A stretch of DNA of 64,000 nucleotides, taken from assembly GCF_017873675.1 (NCBI RefSeq), contig NZ_JAGGKK010000009.1, forward strand, positions 1-64,000, given 5' to 3'. Below the pieces are notes generated by a model that saw nothing but the letters and a program-made list of their open reading frames with translations, was not told where the DNA came from and ran no database searches. Positions within the stretch are counted from its first letter, which is position 1. Each line of letters opens with the position of its first letter. Positions 56,282-64,000 of the stretch are shown in pieces. Origin of the DNA: Virgibacillus litoralis. Its GTDB lineage: Bacteria > Bacillota > Bacilli > Bacillales > Amphibacillaceae. Position numbers and translations under genes: made by a program.

Positions 56282-56839
56282 TCAATCCCTCCATACTCTT
56301 TTCACTTTCACTAAAGCTTTTTCATTGAACGTTAATTTGTAGATATCCGGCATACTTAACGCTTTCCAGAAATGAAAATCATATTGCTTATCAAAATAAT
56401 TCATGATTATCGCCATAATATTACCATGTGTTCCAACCGCAATATTTCTCCCTTTATACTGTTCTAACACATGCTTAATAGCCACTACGCCTCTTTGTTG
56501 AGCATGATAATTTGACTCTCCACCGGGCCACGCAAAATTATAATCCTGCCAGACTTTCATTATGGCATCATCAAAATCATCAACTGGCTTTCCAGCTAAC
56601 TTGCGCTCTTTGAATCCCTCCTCTAAAATAACTTCTTGTTCTATGTATTCTGCTGTTCCTTCAACTGTCTGAATGGCACGCAGATAAGGGCTAGATACCA
56701 CCACATTAATGTTTTCATCTTGGAGCAATTCTGTAACCCTTCCAGCGGTGATAAATCCTTTTTGAGATAAAGGTCGTTTTCGCTCATCAGGTGTATAAGT
56801 CGAGTGGGCGTGACGAACTAAATATATATTTGTATTCAT
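56282..56839 (-). CDS. Histidine phosphatase family protein
   Basis: A 185-residue phosphoglycerate-mutase-like phosphatase. The phospho-histidine is in LVRHAHS (about 7-13; RHA in place of RHG), SSPYLRAIQT gives the second Arg, the acid is in EEGFKERKLAG and the second His in VGTHGN. Substrate unknown. GGAGG precedes the ATG. Probably co-transcribed with the gene at 55728. Confidence 0.88.
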   Translation of the reverse strand: MNTNIYLVRHAHSTYTPDERKRPLSQKGFITAGRVTELLQDENINVVVSSPYLRAIQTVEGTAEYIEQEVILEEGFKERKLAGKPVDDFDDAIMKVWQDYNFAWPGGESNYHAQQRGVVAIKHVLEQYKGRNIAVGTHGNIMAIIMNYFDKQYDFHFWKALSMPDIYKLTFNEKALVKVKRVWRD

Positions 56840-56862
56840 AATGCCTCCACCATTCCATTATC

Positions 56863-57294
56863 CTAATCAATAATTAACATGTCATTCTCATCGAATTCCC
56901 AGTTTTCACCATAGGCAACTTCCCACATATAGCCATCTGGGTCTGAGAAATAACCACTATATCCACCCCAAAAAACACGCACAGGATATTTAACTATAGT
57001 ACCTCCAGCTTGTTCAGCTTTTTTTATTACTTCATCAACTTCCTCAAGCGATTTTGCGTTATAAGCAAGTGTAATTCCAGAGAACCCATGTTTTGTTGGC
57101 GGGTGTTCATCATTTATATCCATTGCTAATTCTTCCAGTGGGTACAATGCCAGCTTTGTCCCATTGTTTTGGAAGAAAACAATACCCGGATTATCATCTG
57201 ATACAGAAGTTTGAAAGTCTAAGCCATCACGGTAGAACTTTAGCGATTCACTTATATTTGCTACACCAAGTGTTAATAGATTGATTCTGTTCAT
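56863..57294 (-). CDS. VOC (glyoxalase/bleomycin-resistance) superfamily protein
   Basis: A 143-residue protein with two beta-alpha-beta-beta-beta modules: LTLGVANISESLKFYRDGL and ITLAYNAKSLEEVDEVIKKA, ending YFSDPDGYMWEVAY. These bind a metal and act on small electrophiles or antibiotics; the exact role is not readable. Start at 57294 follows AAGGAG at 7 nt; the longer frame (57339) is upstream of it. Confidence 0.87.
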   Translation of the reverse strand: MNRINLLTLGVANISESLKFYRDGLDFQTSVSDDNPGIVFFQNNGTKLALYPLEELAMDINDEHPPTKHGFSGITLAYNAKSLEEVDEVIKKAEQAGGTIVKYPVRVFWGGYSGYFSDPDGYMWEVAYGENWEFDENDMLIID

Positions 57295-57446
57295 CTTAAT
57301 TCTCCTTTCTACTCTATTAATTAATTCTATATTCCCCAAATAAATCCTCCATTTTTTGCTAGTTCTTTTGATTGATTTTGCAGAAAAAAGGTTTATTATT
57401 TTTTTATAAAGGAAATAAATTGAGCACTAAGTTTAAGGAGGATTTC

Positions 57447-58532
57447 ATGAAACAAAAGCGATTTCTGATTATTGCTGGTGGTTTTTTGCTATTATTTTTA
57501 GTATTTATCCCCTCCGTTCATGCCGATAGTGGCCAAACATATGAGGTTGGAACTGATTCACTGAATGTCAGGTCTGCCCCGGCCCACAGTGCTGAAGTAA
57601 TAGGTCAGCTTAATGATGGTGACCGATTAGTTGTTTTCGACAAAGCTTTTGGTTGGGTGCAAACATATTACTACGGACAAGTAGCATGGGTGGCATCGGA
57701 TTATTTGTTTGCCGTTAATGGGGTTACTTCTGTTAACCAAAAGGAGATTACAGTTACAGCTGATGAGGTAAGACTCAGAACTGGTCCAGGCACACAACAT
57801 AATATACTCGGTTATGCTTCCTCTGGAGATACATACACCATGGTTAAAACATCAAATAAGTGGAATAAAATTATACTCAACGATGGCTCTGTTGCATGGA
57901 TTGCTTCTTGGCTTACAGATACCAGCGGGAGCAATCATCCAGCAGAATCCAGCGAAAATAACAATCATGCAACAAAGCAATCCGGCGGCTCTTTAGCAGG
58001 ATACAACATCGTCCTTGATCCTGGTCATGGCGGCAAAGACCCTGGTGCTATTGGGATTGGTGGTACGTTTGAAAAAGGAATCATCATGGATACTGCTGAT
58101 AACGTTGCTAAACAGTTACGTGATGCTGGAGCGACCGTTATCCTGACCCGTAAAGACGATTATTTCATCCCTCTGGAAGAACGCGTGAGGATAAGTAATG
58201 CTTATAATACACATGCTTTTATCAGTCTTCACTATAATGCATATCCATCACTTGCGATAAATGGTGTAAGTACTTATTTCCATTCCGGTGGGGATGATCG
58301 TGTTCTGGCAAGTGAAATTCAATCTGCCATTGCACAAAAAGTTCCATTAAAAGATCGAGGTGTTATGCAAAAAGGATATCATGTGCTGCGTGAGAATAAT
58401 GATTTGTCTGTGTTAATTGAACTGGGGTTCATCACCAATCCGTATGATTTAGATACGGTTCGAACAGCGGAATATCATAATAATGTAGCAGAAGGAGTTG
58501 TTGAAGGTTTAAAGAATTATTTTAATGAGTAA
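57447..58532 (+). CDS. N-acetylmuramoyl-L-alanine amidase with two SH3b domains
   Basis: A 361-residue exported autolysin: signal peptide (about 1-27, cut near VHADS), two bacterial SH3 wall-binding domains (about 33-90 and 98-157), a Ser/Asn linker and an Amidase_3 catalytic domain (about 183-357). Zinc ligands are in DPGHGGKDPGA, TFEKG and SLHYNA, with the catalytic Glu in IELGFITN. It cuts the bond between muramic acid and the stem peptide. AAGGAGGATTTC precedes the ATG at 57447. Confidence 0.94.
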   Translation: MKQKRFLIIAGGFLLLFLVFIPSVHADSGQTYEVGTDSLNVRSAPAHSAEVIGQLNDGDRLVVFDKAFGWVQTYYYGQVAWVASDYLFAVNGVTSVNQKEITVTADEVRLRTGPGTQHNILGYASSGDTYTMVKTSNKWNKIILNDGSVAWIASWLTDTSGSNHPAESSENNNHATKQSGGSLAGYNIVLDPGHGGKDPGAIGIGGTFEKGIIMDTADNVAKQLRDAGATVILTRKDDYFIPLEERVRISNAYNTHAFISLHYNAYPSLAINGVSTYFHSGGDDRVLASEIQSAIAQKVPLKDRGVMQKGYHVLRENNDLSVLIELGFITNPYDLDTVRTAEYHNNVAEGVVEGLKNYFNE

Positions 58533-58541
58533 TATGAAGGG

Positions 58542-58572
58542 CTGTCCATTAGCTATTATGGCTAATGGACAG
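58542..58572 (+). terminator. Hairpin after the amidase gene
   Basis: CTGTCCATTAGC pairs perfectly with GCTAATGGACAG; the T-run is poor, so terminator strength is uncertain. Confidence 0.65.
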
Positions 58573-58607
58573 CTTAAGTGTAACTAAAGTCTGTACGCTT
58601 GGTTTCA

Positions 58608-59645
58608 CTACCTTTTCTTCGCATAAACCATACTTAATATATCGTTAAAATGATATGTCTCCACGTGGTAATTGTTAGCAATCAACCATTCCTCTAACCT
58701 TGATTGGTCGGCATAAAATTCATCCTCAATAGCCTCGATTGCTTCAGTATTTCCTTGTGTACGGAATCGTTCAATCACTTCTTTTCGATGCTGTTCATTT
58801 TGAAACATCAAATCTACAATACAAATCTGCCCATCATCTTTCAGGACACGCGTCATTTCTTCTAATGCAAGCAGCTTTTCATTATCTGGGATATGATGCA
58901 ATGCATAGCTTGATACGATTCCGTCAGCATGGCCATCCAACAACGGGAGCGCCAGAAAGTGTCCTTTTCGTGTTTCAATTGTCGGATGTTTTTTGCTGCA
59001 AACTTTAAGCATTTCTTCGGATTGATCAACGCCGATTACATTCACTTGCTTTTCGAGAAATCTCGATCCTAAGTTACCAGTGCCGACTCCAATATCCACA
59101 CATACATCATCTGGCAGTAGCTTGATCGTATCTGTAATTCTGGATAATGCTTTATCATAATCCTGATGAACATTAAATCGATAGCCGGCCATTTTGATAT
59201 TCTGATCATATCCTGCAGCCTGCTTATCAAAATTCCATTTGTCCTCCCAGTTTTTCCGCAAATTTTTCATGTTTTTTAAGTGCTGGGAAAGTATGAAGAT
59301 ATCTTGTGCCTGATAGTTATCATCTGCTGTCTGTTCTACCATTTTATCAATCGTGTTGATCATATCCTTCATCTCAATCCATTTTTCAAAGAGAGCTGAT
59401 CGCTGAACGTTCAAATAATCTCTCATACTCATATTAGGATTATCCAGAATTCCCTTTATATTTTCAATACGCATGCCGATTTCCCGTAATGCAAGAATTG
59501 TACTTAGATGCAGAAGGTCTTTTTCAGAATAGATTCTGTAGTGATTTTCTGTGTCTTTCTTTGGCGTAATCAGTCCCTTTTCTTCATAAAATCGTATTGC
59601 TCTTGGTGTTGTATTTAACTGTTTTGCGACTTCTTTAATTTGCAT
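58608..59645 (-). CDS. MerR-type regulator fused to a SAM-dependent methyltransferase
   Basis: A 345-residue protein. Residues 1-70 are a MerR winged helix (MQIKEVAKQLNTTPRAIRFY, then a LREIGMRIENIKGIL wing), 75-125 a dimerisation coiled coil, and about 150-345 a class I methyltransferase with motif I VDIGVGTGNLGSRFLEK, VIGVDQSEE and SSYALHHIPD. The fusion suggests that the methyltransferase part is an effector sensor or that the enzyme controls its own expression. Its promoter has the 19-bp MerR spacer. AGGGG precedes the ATG. Confidence 0.9.
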   Translation of the reverse strand: MQIKEVAKQLNTTPRAIRFYEEKGLITPKKDTENHYRIYSEKDLLHLSTILALREIGMRIENIKGILDNPNMSMRDYLNVQRSALFEKWIEMKDMINTIDKMVEQTADDNYQAQDIFILSQHLKNMKNLRKNWEDKWNFDKQAAGYDQNIKMAGYRFNVHQDYDKALSRITDTIKLLPDDVCVDIGVGTGNLGSRFLEKQVNVIGVDQSEEMLKVCSKKHPTIETRKGHFLALPLLDGHADGIVSSYALHHIPDNEKLLALEEMTRVLKDDGQICIVDLMFQNEQHRKEVIERFRTQGNTEAIEAIEDEFYADQSRLEEWLIANNYHVETYHFNDILSMVYAKKR

Positions 59646-59667
59646 ATTTTAACCCCTTTCTATTACC

Positions 59668-59698
59668 ACTATAAACGTTGACGTTACGTTAATGTAAA
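59668..59698 (-). promoter_or_regulatory. MerR-type promoter with 19-bp spacer and dyad operator
   Basis: Minus strand: TTTACA, 19 bp, TATAGT. The spacer TTAACGTAACGTCAACGTT is a near-palindrome, as in B. subtilis Mta/BmrR-controlled promoters. It lies 23 bp upstream of the MerR-methyltransferase start, so the gene most likely regulates itself. Confidence 0.8.
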
Positions 59699-59703
59699 GG
59701 GAC

Positions 59704-59740
59704 AAAAAAGTGTCATAAATTATTTTTAAATTTATGACAC
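59704..59740 (-). terminator. Terminator of the SSS symporter gene
   Basis: GTGTCATAAATT pairs with AATTTATGACAC, followed by TTTTTT on the minus strand. It lies directly upstream of the MerR promoter. Confidence 0.9.
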
Positions 59741-59779
59741 CTAAATGGATTGAGATTCGATTATAGGGTGAATAGAACT

Positions 59780-61171
59780 TTATTTATTTCGGTCATCTGA
59801 AGTCATTAGTGTGACGACAATCAGTACGATTACAGCTACCGGAAGTGCTACGATAACACTGTTCAATTCAAACGGCTTTCCAAGCAGAATTTCCCAGGTT
59901 AACGTCGTTACGACACCAGCAACCATTGAGGATACACCACCAGCCATGTTTACACGCTTCCAGAAGAAAACGGCGAGTAATGCTGGGGTAAGACCTGCTC
60001 CATAAACTGTATATGCGTACATTTGTACTTCAAGGACTGTTGGGAAGAATCGGATTAAAATATACGATACCACACCCAACAGAATAATGAAAAATTTTGT
60101 CATTCCTAATAACTGCTTGTCCGAAGCTTCTTTTTTCATATATTTTCCGACGATATCATATGTCACGTTGGTAGCTGCTGATAAAAGATAAGAATTACCT
60201 GTAGTTACAATAAACGCTGTTGCAGCAGCCAGCAGTATTCCGCCAATCACTGTTGGCATCACAGTGGTTGTAGCCATTAATGCCATTCCAGGATCGATAT
60301 TTGGGAACATAGAACTAGATGCAAACGCAATAAATGAAATCGCTGGAGAAATAAGCAGCATTCCAATTAGCCAGCCAATTTGGGCTCTTTTTGCTGATTT
60401 ACCTCCTGTCGATGATGCCAGACGCTGGTACATGTTCTGGTCACCTAACAGCAGAAATAAGGATGGTAACAAGAACCCGAGTAATTGGATGTTGTTTAAT
60501 TCACCTGTTGCAGTTAAGTGTTCAGCCGGAACATTATTCGTTACGCCTTCCCAGCCACCTGCTATCACATAAATCGTTGGCAATGTAATAAACAATGCTG
60601 CGATTGCCAAAAATGCACTTAATGCATCGGTTGGTGCGACTGAACGGAGGCCACCGATTGATGCCAGAAACACGATGAGAACTGCTCCAATAATGGTACC
60701 CACTTCTACTGACATTCCAGTTGTTAAGTTTAAAATAAATCCAAGACCTGTCATTTGGTACGAAACGATTCCAACGAAGGCAAGAATAATAATGATACTT
60801 GCAATCATTCTTGCAGTTGAACCGTATTTCTCTTCCAAAATCCCCGATACGGTATACTTACCGAATTCACGAATTTTTGGTGCAATTAAATAAAGTATAC
60901 CAATACCCACAAGGGTGGGGATCATCATCATTAGTGCAGGGATAATTCCATAGGTGAATGCCATTGATGTCTCTCCACCAGAAATACTTCCACTGCCTGT
61001 CCACGTAGCAAGCAATGTACCTGTTAAGACTATCGTTCCTAACCCTTTTCCTGCTAAAATGAAGTCCTCACTATTGGATATTTTTCGTGAATAGTAAATA
61101 CCCATTATAATCATGATAAGTCCATAGGCTCCCACAAACCAAAGCAAAGTAGGATTATGTTCAATACCCAT
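59780..61171 (-). CDS. Sodium:solute symporter (SSS) family transporter
   Basis: A 463-residue, 12-13 helix transporter. YSRKISNSEDFILAGKGLG near the N-terminus and ATWTGSGSISGGE follow the family pattern; GLRSVAPTDALSAFLAIAALF carries the SSS core motif. These import proline, pantothenate, carboxylates or similar with sodium; the substrate is not clear. AGGAG precedes the ATG. Confidence 0.9.
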   Translation of the reverse strand: MGIEHNPTLLWFVGAYGLIMIIMGIYYSRKISNSEDFILAGKGLGTIVLTGTLLATWTGSGSISGGETSMAFTYGIIPALMMMIPTLVGIGILYLIAPKIREFGKYTVSGILEEKYGSTARMIASIIIILAFVGIVSYQMTGLGFILNLTTGMSVEVGTIIGAVLIVFLASIGGLRSVAPTDALSAFLAIAALFITLPTIYVIAGGWEGVTNNVPAEHLTATGELNNIQLLGFLLPSLFLLLGDQNMYQRLASSTGGKSAKRAQIGWLIGMLLISPAISFIAFASSSMFPNIDPGMALMATTTVMPTVIGGILLAAATAFIVTTGNSYLLSAATNVTYDIVGKYMKKEASDKQLLGMTKFFIILLGVVSYILIRFFPTVLEVQMYAYTVYGAGLTPALLAVFFWKRVNMAGGVSSMVAGVVTTLTWEILLGKPFELNSVIVALPVAVIVLIVVTLMTSDDRNK

Positions 61172-61314
61172 ATGTTACACTCCTTTTTTTCTATGTTGTT
61201 TTTACTTATAATGCTGTTATTTAGGCTAACATATACAGTTGAAATTAATATGGATAGAAAGAACTAATTGAAATGTTATAATGGACATAATTTGTAAAAA
61301 GAGAGGTTTTTCCA

Positions 61315-62574
61315 ATGAATGAACAGCTTCAGAACCTAATTGACTATACCCATGAAAAACTTGGACTAAATGATTACTATCTGAAAAGACATCATTTTTT
61401 TCGCGAGATAAATAACTTAAATGAAACAGCATATATTTTGAATATGGAATGGTTTCCGAAAGAGCTGACCCAATCTGATGAGGATTATAACCCGCCTGGA
61501 ACAGCTGTAATTGATATTAATTTCCACACCAAGGCTGTTAAGCGCATTATTTTTGTGGAGGATGTATCATATGCCGAAAGCAGCTTGTATCCATCTTCCG
61601 AAAAAGAAAATGCGATTGAATGGATTGAAGAATTGACTGGTTTAACTTTTGGCAGACAATTCCTGCTCGTTAGCGAGGATGACAATGTTTTAAGCTTTGG
61701 AGCAGCTGTTGACAATATCCCTGTGGCACCAACTGGAACAATTGAACTAGAGTTTAACAATGAAGGAAAACTAACTATATTTTCGATTGATGGGGATTTC
61801 CCGAATGAGGACCAAATACAGTGGGAACCATTTAGTTTAACACCCGATAAGTATGAACCCCTAGCAAGCAGGCAATGTAAGTTAATAGAAGTCCCTGACA
61901 AGGATCAGGAGAAATGGCTGCCAATCTATGGAATAGAGGAGATTTATTTAGTAAATGATGGGGAAAGAACAATCCCATTTGATAAGGACCTAAACTCATT
62001 TGTAAAGAAAAATAGTGTAATGAAATGGGACAAGCCAAGTGAAGGAGAATTTATAAAGCAAGATACAGACTTGTCGATTGAGGTGACGCTTGATCAGTTA
62101 CTGGCAAATGAACCGCATCCAGACACAATACCAATAACCAATACGGAAGTGGAGACTTGTGAACAAGAGGTATTGCGTTTTCTGCAATTGGAATTCCCGA
62201 ATGAAAGCGGTGAATGGAAGTTAACTGGATTATATCTTGAGAATGGATATATTTTCGCGGAACTAAAACCAACGAAGTTTACGAACCGTGCTTTTGATCG
62301 AAAAATTAAACTAATGATTGATCGTGAAAATTATAACGCTGTTAATTATATCGATAATGATATGCTGCTTGATATGTTTAAGCATTTTAAAGATGCGGAT
62401 GATCCATCTGTTTCACAGGAGGAAGCATTCGAAAAGATTCGCGATTATGTAGAAGTAGAACCTGTTTATGTTTATAACAATGAGAAAAATAGTTACATCA
62501 TGTGTGGGAAAATGGACTGTCCATATGGTGTGAACGCAATAACTGGTGATATAGTTCTGTTGGCTGGATTATAA
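61315..62574 (+). CDS. YcdB/YcdC-repeat (DUF4901) protein
   Basis: A 419-residue acidic cytosolic protein without signal or membrane segment. VIDINFHTKAVKRIIFVEDVSYAES, then TGTIELEFNNEGKLTIFSIDG and a C-terminal part EAFEKIRDYVEVEPVYVYNN-like repeat fit the YcdB/YcdC beta-sandwich repeats. Function unknown. AGAGG precedes the ATG. Convergent with nrdF. Confidence 0.75.
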   Translation: MNEQLQNLIDYTHEKLGLNDYYLKRHHFFREINNLNETAYILNMEWFPKELTQSDEDYNPPGTAVIDINFHTKAVKRIIFVEDVSYAESSLYPSSEKENAIEWIEELTGLTFGRQFLLVSEDDNVLSFGAAVDNIPVAPTGTIELEFNNEGKLTIFSIDGDFPNEDQIQWEPFSLTPDKYEPLASRQCKLIEVPDKDQEKWLPIYGIEEIYLVNDGERTIPFDKDLNSFVKKNSVMKWDKPSEGEFIKQDTDLSIEVTLDQLLANEPHPDTIPITNTEVETCEQEVLRFLQLEFPNESGEWKLTGLYLENGYIFAELKPTKFTNRAFDRKIKLMIDRENYNAVNYIDNDMLLDMFKHFKDADDPSVSQEEAFEKIRDYVEVEPVYVYNNEKNSYIMCGKMDCPYGVNAITGDIVLLAGL

Positions 62575-62579
62575 GATGG

Positions 62580-62614
62580 AACGGTGTGCTCTAGAGTGGG
62601 CACACCGTTTCTTG
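62580..62614 (+). terminator. Terminator of the YcdB-like gene
   Basis: AACGGTGTGC pairs with GCACACCGTT, followed by TTCTTG. Confidence 0.8.
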
Positions 62615-62626
62615 TATTTATTGAAC

Positions 62627-62735
62627 TCAATTGTGAATATTTGAGCCGGATATTTGTGAACTTGAGCCGATTTTGTGACAACTTGGGCCGAACTTGTGTC
62701 TGCATCAGCCGATACTGTGACAATTTGAGCCAATC
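62627..62735. repeat. 21-bp tandem array (5 units), same family as 1244-1348
   Basis: Units anchored on GAGCC-like words at 62643, 62664, 62685, 62706 and 62727, exactly 21 bp apart. The unit TTGTGACAACTTGGGCCGA matches the 1.2 kb array (TTGTGACAACTTGAGCGGA). It begins right after the YcdB terminator and ends 17 bp before the nrdF stop. Confidence 0.85.
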
Positions 62736-62752
62736 ATCCTTATCACGCTAAA

Positions 62753-63796
62753 CTAAAGGTCATCAAATCCATTCAAATCGCTCGTCTTCGTATATTGTCG
62801 TGACTTTTGCTCAAAAAAGTCTGTTTTCGTTCCATCGAAGTTATCAACATAAGCACGGATCCATTTCATTGGATTATCTGTATGATCAGGATAGATTTCG
62901 CTGAGTCCCATCATACGCAGCATTTTGTTCGCACGGTATTTAACGTAGCCTGACATTTCATCCAAATCGATACCTTCAACATTTTCCAAAACATAACGGG
63001 ACCACTCTGTTTCAAGCTCGACTGACTCGCTAAACTGCCGGTAAATCCATTCAGTAAATTCAGCCGTATTTAACTCCGGATTCTCATCCAGGGTTGCTCG
63101 GAATAACTCAGCAATAAACCGGCCATGCTCAAGTTCATCCCTATTGATATAGCTTATCATTGTTGATGTACCGACCATTTTATTTTGTCTGGCCAGATTA
63201 TAAAAGAATGCGAATCCTGAGTAGAAAAACATGCCTTCAAGCAACCCAGTATACACCATTGTTTTTAGAATGTTTTCCATCGTTGGCTCGTCCACAAATG
63301 CATTGTATTGCTGCATGAGCTTATCATTTCTTTTTAGCAATATCGGATCATTGCGCCCGAGCTGGAATGCCTCATTTTGTTCATCGAGTGATACGACAGA
63401 CGACAGCACATAGGAATAACTCTCATTATGGACGGCTTCCTGCTGGGCAATCACTGCCATGATCGACTGGACAGACGGATCACTGGCATACAAGGAGAAG
63501 AGCAGTGCCGTTCTTGTCTGAGGTGCATCCAGGGTTGATAATAGTCCAATAATTTTTAAATAAGCGTCCTGATCCGTTTTCGCAAGCAACGAAAACTGGC
63601 GTACGTCGCCGGACATATTTACTTCATCAGCCTGCCAGTAATTTCCGATGAGCCGCTTGTACATTTTATACCAATGCGGATATGCGATATCGTTCCAGTT
63701 CAAAATTCCGCTTGCTTCCCCTCCGAATAGTGCCGTTGATTTGTTAGGGTGCAATGGCTCTAATGTTTTCGCTTTTTTAAGCAAGGATTTTGACAT
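62753..63796 (-). CDS. nrdF: Ribonucleotide reductase, class I small subunit
   Basis: A 347-residue radical-generating subunit. The metal-ligand motifs are seen in order: MSGDVRQF (Asp), QEAVHNESY (Glu, His and the radical Tyr), EGMFFYSGF (Glu) and RDELEHGRF (Glu, His). The C-terminus DLNGFDDL is the tail that docks to the large subunit. All metal ligands and the Tyr are intact, so it is not the metal-free class Ie. Its start overlaps the upstream flavodoxin gene by 20 bp, indicating an operon with that gene; the large subunit would lie beyond the right edge. Confidence 0.93.
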   Translation of the reverse strand: MSKSLLKKAKTLEPLHPNKSTALFGGEASGILNWNDIAYPHWYKMYKRLIGNYWQADEVNMSGDVRQFSLLAKTDQDAYLKIIGLLSTLDAPQTRTALLFSLYASDPSVQSIMAVIAQQEAVHNESYSYVLSSVVSLDEQNEAFQLGRNDPILLKRNDKLMQQYNAFVDEPTMENILKTMVYTGLLEGMFFYSGFAFFYNLARQNKMVGTSTMISYINRDELEHGRFIAELFRATLDENPELNTAEFTEWIYRQFSESVELETEWSRYVLENVEGIDLDEMSGYVKYRANKMLRMMGLSEIYPDHTDNPMKWIRAYVDNFDGTKTDFFEQKSRQYTKTSDLNGFDDL

Positions 63797-64000
63797 CGTG
63801 CAACACTCCTTCTACCCATTTTTCTACTACTTGCTCCTGTGAACCTCGTGGTGACTGTTCAATTTTTAATCCCGGCCACTGGCTATGATAAAAAGTTGTT
63901 AATTTATCGACTGCTCTACAAAAGAGCTTATCCCCGCCGAATTGCGTATCACCAGTACCAAACACAGCGACATGCTCAGGTTTATAGCCAACCTCCAGCA
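63777..64000 (-). CDS. Flavodoxin, C-terminal part (runs off the window)
   Basis: The frame continues past 64000. VGYKPEHVAVFGTGDTQFGG is the FMN loop of a flavodoxin, followed by FCRAVDKLTTFY and WPGLKIEQSP. It overlaps nrdF by 20 bp. In class Ib systems NrdI, a flavodoxin-like protein, assembles the Mn cofactor; this sequence looks more like a true flavodoxin and probably fills the same or an electron-donor role. Confidence 0.85.
   Translation of the reverse strand, partial: LEVGYKPEHVAVFGTGDTQFGGDKLFCRAVDKLTTFYHSQWPGLKIEQSPRGSQEQVVEKWVEGVLHDVKILA

Overview
The window looks like chromosomal DNA of a low-GC, endospore-forming Bacillaceae, most like the halotolerant Virgibacillus/Oceanobacillus/Lentibacillus group. 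The basis is AGGAGG-type ribosome binding sites, clear counterparts of B. subtilis ykpA, ypmR-ypmS, yocH, ypuA, yuzB and yugJ, an S-box riboswitch, cre-like CcpA sites and the DUF1659/DUF2922/YvrJ small-protein set. The genus is inferred from general resemblance, not from a search. I saw no rRNA, tRNA, prophage or CRISPR array.

Layout. 1-1.2 kb: hutH cut by the end of an IS3/IS150-type element, behind a leader with a short ORF and a terminator-like hairpin. 1.4-7 kb: alanine/sodium symporter, acyl-CoA thioesterase, cardiolipin synthase, an SDR-like protein and methionine gamma-lyase. 7.6-12 kb: rarD, then an S-box controlled metY-hom pair that makes homocysteine; MetY carries an extra CoA-binding-like domain. 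12.2-17.4 kb: ypmR-ypmS, a WYL regulator, a YiiX-like hydrolase and the ABC-F protein YkpA. 17.8-20 kb: threonine dehydrogenase plus Kbl (threonine to glycine). 20.8-28 kb: YocH-like wall protein and an oppABCDF oligopeptide transporter. 28-35 kb: membrane and secreted proteins, an MFS pump, YuzB, a frameshifted yugJ, RidA, a lysozyme-like enzyme and a MATE pump. 35-41 kb: acyl-CoA synthetase, nitronate monooxygenase, and a cytosolic beta-lactamase-fold protein paired with a GGDEF-like regulator. 41-49 kb: a 1054-residue SWIM/SNF2 helicase, the DUF1659-DUF2922-YvrJ cluster, an MFS pump, a type I toxin-antitoxin locus, a TSUP exporter and SodC. 49-62 kb: many small accessory genes (PH domain, DoxX, arylsulfotransferase, DUF3889, DinB, histidine phosphatase, VOC, SH3/amidase_3, MerR-methyltransferase fusion, SSS symporter, YcdB-like). 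62.7-64 kb: nrdF and the end of a flavodoxin gene.

The most unusual content is between genes. Two kinds of intergenic sequence recur, commonly just after intrinsic terminators. The first is tandem arrays with a strict 20 or 21 bp period (1244-1348, 17474-17829, 37192-37563, 62627-62735); two of these share one sequence although they lie about 61 kb apart. The second is a roughly 75-140 bp two-hairpin element with the conserved core ATAAGTGCAACTAAGGC, seen about eight times with compensatory stem changes. One copy sits between the metY promoter and its riboswitch, two flank yvrJ, and two adjoin the toxin locus. I could not identify either family from the sequence alone.
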